From the NCBI RefSeq assembly GCF_016807185.1, contig NZ_JAEVYN010000002.1, positions 2,331,367 to 2,395,366 on the forward strand: 64,000 nt of DNA. The letters are read 5' to 3'. The first letter of the stretch is position 1; the number at the start of each line of letters is the position of its first letter. This document shows, piece after piece, positions 26,324-35,300 of this stretch. The position numbers and the translations under genes are program-made. Source of the stretch: Leptolyngbya sp. Cla-17. Lineage in GTDB: Bacteria > Cyanobacteriota > Cyanobacteriia > Leptolyngbyales > Leptolyngbyaceae. The notes beneath the pieces were generated by a model. That model ran no database searches, was not told the DNA's origin, and saw nothing but the letters and a program-made list of their open reading frames with translations.

Positions 26324-29300
26324 TCACAGTACTGCCCATAACTCCGTACCGTTGGTTGCATCACTAGCGGCAAAAAACAGCTTGTCATTCACCACCGTTA
26401 GTCCGGCTGGAGTAGATAAGAAGTTGCCACTCACTGCTACCGTTCCTGCAGAAGTGCCATCGCTGCGATAAACCTTGCTGCCTGTGCCATCATTTGCCGT
26501 GAAGTACAGCGACCCATTAAAGTTGGTTAACGATGCCACCGTATCATTCCCAGCGCCATTGATACTTCTCACCAATGTTGCCGTTGAGACTCCATCACTT
26601 GACCATAGTTGCAGATCGGGATTTCCCACTGTGCCAGCATCTACGGTAAAGAACAATTTGGAGCCAATCGCAGTTAAGCCAGAAGGAGCAAGGTTTGCAG
26701 CAGGCAAACTTATCCCTGAGTTTATTGTGCCGTTGGTGGTGCTTTGCCAGAGTCTAAACCCTGCAACATCTCGCGCAAAGAAGTAGAGTGTTCCATCCAC
26801 ATTCACCAAATCACTGGGATTGGAACTGGCGTTACCAGAGTTGAGATCCGCAACTCGTGCGGTGTTAGCCCCTGTGCCATCGCTTCGCCATAATTCTCTG
26901 CCACTGCTATCGATCGCCGTAAAGAATACGGTATCTCCCACTGCTGTCAACTGTTGAATCGGGGCGTTAGGACTAGACCCAATATCTTTTACCAGTACTG
27001 TGTTTGCGTTGGTTCCATCTGTTTTCCAAAGCTGCCTTGCATTATTGGCTGTGAAGTACAGCGTGTCGCCTACAACAGTCAAATTTCCTGGAATTGTGCT
27101 TAGACTGCTGTAGCTGGGCGACGAAACCAACTTCACCGGGTTGCCGCTGCTATCAATTTGGAAAATGGCGCTACCAGAGCCGTCATTTGCTTGAAAGAAA
27201 AGTGTGTTATTGAAATTTACTAGATTTGTAGGGTTAGAGGTTGCTACCCCCGACCGTAGGTCGTTGACCAGAGTGGCGGAGGTGCCTGCTAAGTCTGTCT
27301 TCCACAATTCTCTACCTGTGCTGCTGTTGATGGCGGTGAAGTAGATAGTGTTGCCAACCGCTGTAAATCCACTGGGTGAGGAGCTAGATCCACCAGGGTT
27401 GATGTCGGTCACAGACCGGGTTGCAGTTGAGGTGCCATCACTCTGCCACAGTTCTATGCCTGTGGTGCCATCATCAGCAGCAAAGTAAAGTAGGTTGCCT
27501 GCTGCTGCCAAGTTGGTCGGGCTAGAACTAGTTGCTCCAGGACTGATGTTTGCCACCAGTGCTGCCCCGGATGACACATTGATTGAAACAGTACCGCTGC
27601 CTGTTTGAGCGCCGCCTGCTCCTGTAAATCCACCGTCATTTACGGCTAAACCGATTTGAGCCGCGCCGACGAAATTATTAGTGGGGGTGAATTTGAGATT
27701 AGTCAATGCCGTATTGATTGCCGCGATCGCTCCGGTGAAGCTCATTGTTGTATCTGCTGTGCCATCACCCGTAGTAAAGGTCAACCCTGAAATACCGCCC
27801 AAGGTCAGCGCCCCGTTCGTGGCGGTTAACGTTGCGGTAATCGGATTCGTCCCTGCATCCACATCACCAATACTTAAACCCGATGGAATTAGCAAGTCAG
27901 TGTTGCGGAGCGTTAATTGGCTACCCGGCAGAGCCACAGTAGGAGCAGCATTGGTGCCGCCGCCCGTGACACTGAAGGTGGCGATCGCCACGCTAGAAGC
28001 TCCACCCAAACTATCGATCGCGCGATAGGTGAAGGTATCCAAGCCGCTGAAATTAGGAGTGGGCTGATAGCTAAAGCTACCATTCGGTCGCAGGGTAAAG
28101 GAAAGAGCGTTTGTGGGAGCCGCAATCAGGGTAGCAGTTAGCGGAATGTTGCCATCCGTGTCAGTGTCGTTGGTCAACACATTGCCCGTGGTCAGCAGCG
28201 TATCTTCCGCCGTGGTGAACAGATCAGCATTGGCAACCGGAGGCGCATTCACGACTGTGGTCACCAATAGATTCACTGTAGCCGTATTGGTAGAATTCAA
28301 GCTGCCATCATTCGCAACGTAAGTAAAGCGATCGCTACCCGAAAACCCAGTGTTGGGCTGATAGGTAAAGGCACCGTTGGGATTCAAGCTGAGTGTGCCG
28401 TTTTGCACGTCCGCTACTAGCACTGCCGTCAGACTCGGGCCGTCGGCATCTGTATCATTGGCTAAAACGCCCGGTGCAGTTTGGATTGATGCTGTGGTGC
28501 TGACACTGTAGGCATCATTCACCGCCACTGGAGCGTCATTCACTGGGGTAACGCTGAAGGTGGCGATCGCCACACTAGAAGCTCCACCCAAGCTATCGAT
28601 CGCGCGATAGGTGAAGGTATCCGAGCCGCTGAAGTTGGGAGTGGGCTGATAGCTAAAGCTGCCATCCGCTCTCAGGGTAAAGGAAAGGGCGTTTGTGGGA
28701 GCCGCAACCAGGGTAGCGGTTAGCGGAATGTTGCCATCGCTATCGGTGTCGTTAGTCAACACATTGCCTGTAGTCAGAAGCGCATCTTCTGCGGTAGTGA
28801 ACAGATCAGGATTGGCAACCGGAGGCGCATTCACAACTGTGGTCACCAATAGATTCACTGTAGCCGTGTTGGTAGAATTCAAGCTGCCATCGTTCGCAAC
28901 GTAAGTAAAGCGATCGCTGCCCGAAAATCCAGTATTGGGCTGATAGGTAAAGGAGCCATTGGCACTGAGGCTGAGCGTACCGTTTTGCACTCCCGATACC
29001 AGCACCGCCGTTAAGCTTGGGCTGTCGCTATCGGTATCATTAGCTAACACGCCCGGTGCCGTCTGGCTGAGCGATGCCGTGGTGTTGACGCTATACACAT
29101 CATTTACCGCAACTGGAGCATCATTCACGGCGGTGATGCTGATGGTGCCGATTGCGATGCTGGAGACTCCGCCTAAGCTATCGATCGCCCGATAAGTGAA
29201 GGTATCAACGCCGTTAAAATCGAGGGTGGGCTGATAGCTGAAGGAACCATCAGGTCGCAGGGTGAAGGAAAGGGCATTGCTAGGAGCCGCTACCAAACTT

Positions 29301-32300
29301 GCGGTCAGCGGAATATTGCCGTCTATATCGGTGTCATTGGTCAACACGTTACCAAGAGAGAAACCCGCAGTTGAAGTGTTAAGAGTCGCTACGAAAACAT
29401 CTCGACCCAGGTTTGTATCTCCACTGACTAAATTCGTAGCGTCTGAGGTGAAAGCTACGAATTTGCCATCCGCAGAGATTTGTGCTTGTAGAGAGCTACC
29501 ATTCCCCTGCTGACCATTTCCATCCAAAGAGACACGGGTCGTTTGCCCCGTTAAGCGATCGTGAACGAAAACATCCCTTACATTATTCGTATCCCCAGCA
29601 ACTAAATTACGCGCTAGAGAATGAAATAAGACATACCGTCCGTTCGCAGAAATGGTAGGTGTAAATGAACCACCGTCACCCTGGTTGCCATTAGAATCCA
29701 CAGAAATAAGAGATATTTGACCTGTTTGGCGGTCAAAGACAAAAACGTCGAACTGACCGTTTGTGTCCCCGGGGACTAAACTAGGTTCATCGCTAGACGT
29801 AAATACCATGTAGCGTCCATCGGGAGAAAGATCGCGCACCGCAAATATTCCATTCGGAGTGGCAATTGTGGTAGTCGTATTTGTCTGGCGATCAAATAGG
29901 AATATTTTGACAGACGGGTTAGAAAAATCTTCTTGAAACGCTACATATCGTCCATCATCAGAAATACTGGGTTGTCTACCAGAACCAATTTCAGTAGAAA
30001 TACCCGTCTGCTGATCGTAAACGAAGACCTTTCCTGCACCTATGGCAAAAACAGTACCCGTTTCGTAAGCAATGAAGCGTCCATCTGAGGAAATTGCAGG
30101 TCGCTCAGCATTCGTGCTATTACCCGAAAATTCAAGCGTGTTGTCTGCAATGCGCCTTGTGATACCGGTTTGGTTATCGTAAACATAAACGCTGGGAAGA
30201 CCAGAATAGGGCAAACCCTGCGCGTTGATGTCAGGGGCTTTGGAATAGAAAACAACATAACGTCCATCATTTGAGATAACTGGAGAGTAAGAGTCATCGC
30301 TGGGTGAAGCGGTTCCAGTTGTTGTTGATATCAGTGTGGTGGTTCCAGTTTGGCGATCGCGTAAAAATATATCAAGCTTAGAATTCGTGTCTCCAGCAAC
30401 CAATCCTGAAGCATCGGTCGAGAAGACGACATATCGCCCGTCTCCCGAAATATCAGTTTGGTAGTCAGCGTTGACGATATTATCAGCATCTAATCCTTGA
30501 TTACCACTGGAACTAATAGAAACACGCTCAGTGCCAACAACGCTTAAGGGCAGGTCTTCACTGATAGTGAACAGATCAGGATTGGCAACCGGAGGCGCAT
30601 TCACGACTGTGGTCACCAATAGATTCACTGTAGCCGTGTTGGTAGAATTCAAGCTGCCATCATTCGCAACATAAGTAAAGCGATCGCTACCCGAAAACCC
30701 AGTATTGGGCTGATAAGTAAAGGCACCGTTGGGATTCAAGCTGAGTGTGCCGTTTTGCACGTTCGCTACTAGCACTGCCGTCAGACTAGGGCCGTCGGTA
30801 TCTGTATCATTGGCTAAAACGCCCGGTGCAGTTTGGATTGATGCTGTGGTGCTAACGCTGTAGGCATCATTCACCGCCACTGGAGCGTCATTCACTGGGG
30901 TAACGCTGAAGGTAGCGATCGCTACACTAGAAGCTCCACCCAAGCTATCGATCGCGCGATAGGTGAAGGTATCCGAGCCGCTGAAGTTGGGAGTGGGTTG
31001 ATAGCTAAAGCTGCCATCCGCTCTCAGGGTAAAGGAAAGGGCGTTTGTGGGAGCCGCAACCAGGGTAGCGGTTAGCGGAATGTTGCCATCGATGTCGGTG
31101 TCGTTAGTCAACACATTGCCCGTAGTCAGTAGCCCATCTTCTGCGCCGACGAATAGATCGGGTTGGACGATCGGGGCATTGTTGGGATTCACGGATAGCG
31201 TTACTGTTGCCACACTGGAGGCTGAGTTGCCGTCGCTGGCACGATAGGTAAAGATATCTATTCCTGCAAAGCTACCTGTAGGTCGATAAACAAACGAGCC
31301 ATCTCCACTCAGGCTCAGGGTGCCGTTGTTGGGACCGGTGACCACCGTTGCGGTAAGAGCGCTACCCTCGGCATCAGTATCGTTCTGTAAAATGCCATTC
31401 GCTGGGGAAACACTCAGCGTACCGCCCGCACCGGTACTGTAAATGCCATCGTTTGTGGCAACGGGAACATCATTAGCAGCAGTAATCGTGAGGGAAACTA
31501 TCGCCGTGTTAGAGATACCGCCCAAAGGATCGATCGCTACATAGGTAAAGCGATCGACACCATTGAAATTGGGTAGCGGCGTATAGCTAAAGCTGCCGTT
31601 GGGATTCAAGCTAAAGCTGCCAGCATTCACAGGACTACTAATCAACTGCGCCGATAGCGAAGAGGTCAGATTATCTACATCGGTATCATTGATTAACACA
31701 TTTCCACTAACCAACTGGTCTTCTGGCGTGGTCACGCTATCGTCAATCGCTACAGGTAGATCATTCACTGAAGTGACATTGATGACCGCGATCGCTGGAT
31801 TAGATGTGCCGCCTAAGACATCACTCGCCACATAGCTAAACGTATCAAACCCATTAAAGTTGGCGGTGGGTATATAGGCAAAGGTGCCATCTGGATTGAG
31901 GGTAAAAGAGACGGCGTTCGTGGGCTGATTCACCAATTGCGCCGTCAAGGGCAGAGAAAAGTCTGGATCACTGTCATTGGCAAGCACGCTGGTGCCCAGC
32001 AATGTTCCCTGCTCGGCCACGGTAAAGCTATCGGCGGCGGCAACAGGCAACAGATTTACTGCATTGCCCACATCGACTAGTAGCGTTTTGGTGTCAGATA
32101 GCGGTGCGCCAACGCCCGTATTGCCATTATCGTTAACGCTGAGGGTGATGCGGTCGGATGCATTTGCAAAGCCAACATAGCTACGATAAGTAACCTGGCT
32201 TAAAGCATCGTTAATTGCTGCAATGGAACCTGTAAAAGTAATACGATTGTTTCGGATGCCCGTTCCCTGGGTAAACTGCAAGCCAGAGAGCGATCGCAAC

Positions 32301-35300
32301 GACAATACACCGTTTTCAGCAAATACTGTTACTGAGAGAATCCCGCCGCCCGCATCTGGATCAGCAATGCTAAAGCCAGCGATCGTCACATCTACGCCGG
32401 AATTAACTGCTGGAGTCGCGGCTGGCAGGGTAATCACAGGTGGATTATTAATCCCCAACGCAGTTACTGTAATAGATTTAGAATCGCTGAGGGGAATGCC
32501 TGTACCGCTATTGCCGCCATCCGTCACACTCACAGAAATAGTGTCGGCACCGCCAAAGTTTGCATTCGGGCGATAGGTCAGGGCACTCAACGCTGCATTC
32601 ACCGCTGATTGGGAGCCCTGGAAAATCAGCGTATTATCCTGGTTGCCGTCGCCCGTCGTGAAAGTCAGCCCATTCAATGACTGAAGCGACAATAACCCAC
32701 TGACCGCAGACACCGCTACAGTCAAGTTGCCATTACTCACATCGACATCATTAATGCTGATGCCCGAAATCCGTAAATCCGTTCCTTCGTTGACGATCTG
32801 GCTTGTGGATGGCACCGTAATCACAGGTGCATCATTGACGGGGGTAATGGTGAGAGTAACTAGTTTCGAGGCAGACAGCGGAATGCCATTGCCAGAGAAG
32901 CCATTATCGCTGACATTCATCGTCAGCAGATCGGAACCGTTGTAGTTGCGATCGCTCAAATAGGTCAGTCCCGCCAACGCCGCATTAATCGCACCCTGAG
33001 ATCCGCTAAACGCCAGATTTTTGTCGAGTGTTCCAGATCCCGTAGTAACCGTCAACCCGGAAGTGGAACCTAACGTCAAGGTGCCATTTGCGACTGATAA
33101 ACTGACTGTCAGCGGATTTACTCCCGCATCACTATCGGCAATACTGATGCCACTAATGGGCGAAGTCGCATCTTCGCTGAAGGTTTGAAGTGCAGGCGCA
33201 GTGATCACCGGAGCATCATTCACCCCTGCCACAGTCAAAGTAATATTCTTCGAGTCTGTCTTCACGCCGCCCAAGCCAAAATTGCCGCCATCACTGACTG
33301 CAACACTCACAACATCGGTTCCTTCAAACGCAGCGGTGCTTCGGTAAATCAAGGATTCCAGCACAAAATTTGCTACATCTTGCCGACCTCGGAAAGAAAT
33401 GGTCGAATCCTGGGTGCCACCACCTGCAAGGAAAGTCACGCCTGTAGTGCGTCCTAACGTCAATAGGCCACTGCTAGCAGACAGGGAAACCGTAATGTCG
33501 TTATCGCCTAGATCCGCATCCGTTAGACGAATACCTGAAATTAGGGTATTGGTGCTTTGATCAACCAATAGAGTGCTGGGCACGGTTAAAGTAGGTGCAT
33601 CGTTAACTGCCAATACAGCAATGCTGAAGGTGGTTGCAGCCGAGGTTGCGCCAAGCCCATCGGTGACCGTAAATTGGAAGCGATCGCTGGTAGTTTCACC
33701 GCCGTTGTGACTGTAGGTCAACTGACCGCTGGCAATATCAAGCTGGGTAAAGGTTTGCCCTGCTAGCAAAGTAGCAGTGCCCAACCTCAAAGCTCCATTA
33801 GTGGGGATGCTGCCCAGGGTAAACGCAACCGGAGTTGGACCATCAGCATCAGTTGCTAACAAGAAGTTGGGCGTAATTACTGCACTGGTGCCTTCGCTTA
33901 GCGTCAGGGCTGTGTTAATGGAAACCGTCGGTGCATCATTGACCGGAAGCACAGAAATACTAAAGGTATTCGAACCCGGTAGGAGAATTGCGCCATCGGT
34001 GACGGTGAAAGTGAAGCGATCGAAGGTAGATTCACTGCCACTATGCTGATAGCGAACCAGTCCATTAAAAATATCGTTTTGGGTAAAGGTGTTGGTTGCC
34101 GTTCCTGCCAGGAGTAGTGTGCCATTAGTCGGCAAAGTGGTGATGGAATACTGCAAGCTGATTGCGGGGCTATCCACGTCTGAAATGAGCAACAGCCCTG
34201 GACTGAGAATGGTGCTATCTCCTTCGGAAAGGGTTAAGCCGCTATTTGAAACTAGAATCGGTGCATCATTGACCGGATTCACTTGAATGCTAAAGGTTTG
34301 ATTACTAATGCTGCCGCCGGTGCCATCAGTAACACTGAAACTAAAGCGATCGCTCGTCGTTTCGCTGCCGTTGTGAATGTAACTAATCTGACTAGGGTCA
34401 TCCAAATTAGCCTGAGTAAAAGTGGTTCCAGCGGTCGCTGTGACTCCATTAATTAATAGGTTGCCATTCGTAGTTGAGTTGCCCACTGTGTAAATCAGTT
34501 GGTTCTCTGGAGTATCGCTGTCTGTCACCAGCAGCAGAGAGTCTTTAATAATTGCAGAGCCGTCCTCGTCTACCGTCAGTAGGTTATTACTGACTAAAAC
34601 TGGGGCACTGGTAATATTCACAGACAAGGTGTAGAGACTTTCTGCTTGCCCCAATGCTGGAAAGACACGGGCGTAATAAGTTCCGGTTGGCAAAGGACGA
34701 ATGATCGATTCAGGGCTAAGTCCACTCTGAGAAGAGCTACCCAAAATAGTATTGCCGCTACCGTCGAGCAGTTGCAGATCGACATTACCAGTGAGATTGG
34801 TTAATGAGAGGCTAACCTGAGTGGCATTGGTGATGTCAAAGCGATAGTAGTCGTTGGGGTCAAGTCCACCGACGCGATCGCGGTAGGTGGCCGATTGCCC
34901 CAACCCACTACCCAAATTAAACGCCGTAGCTGGAGTATTGCCAGCTACATCAATCGGCACAGGTTCCCCATAGGTGCTGTAGGGAATCGGCACCCAAGTG
35001 ACATCATTCACTGCAAGCAAATCTGTCGATGACACAAAGGTCGTGCCATTCATAAACCAGATCTGGTTTTCGCCCCCCTCCCCGTAGTAACGCCAGAGAA
35101 TATCTGAACTCCCATCTCTGTTAAAGTCTGCCACCCCTGCAATCTGCCACGGTGCCGCCAACCCAGCACTCAATGACGCTTCTGCCAGAAACGTAGTTTG
35201 ATTGAAAAACCAAACTTCTGCTTGAGTCGTTAAATCGTTTTGCCACAAGATGTCTAATGAACCATCCCGATTAAAATCGCCCACTCCCCGCGCTGTCCAG

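Noticed and set aside
27681..34286. Many short plus-strand ORFs opposite the giant gene
   Set aside because: They recur with the internal repeats and are antisense shadows of repeated coding DNA.
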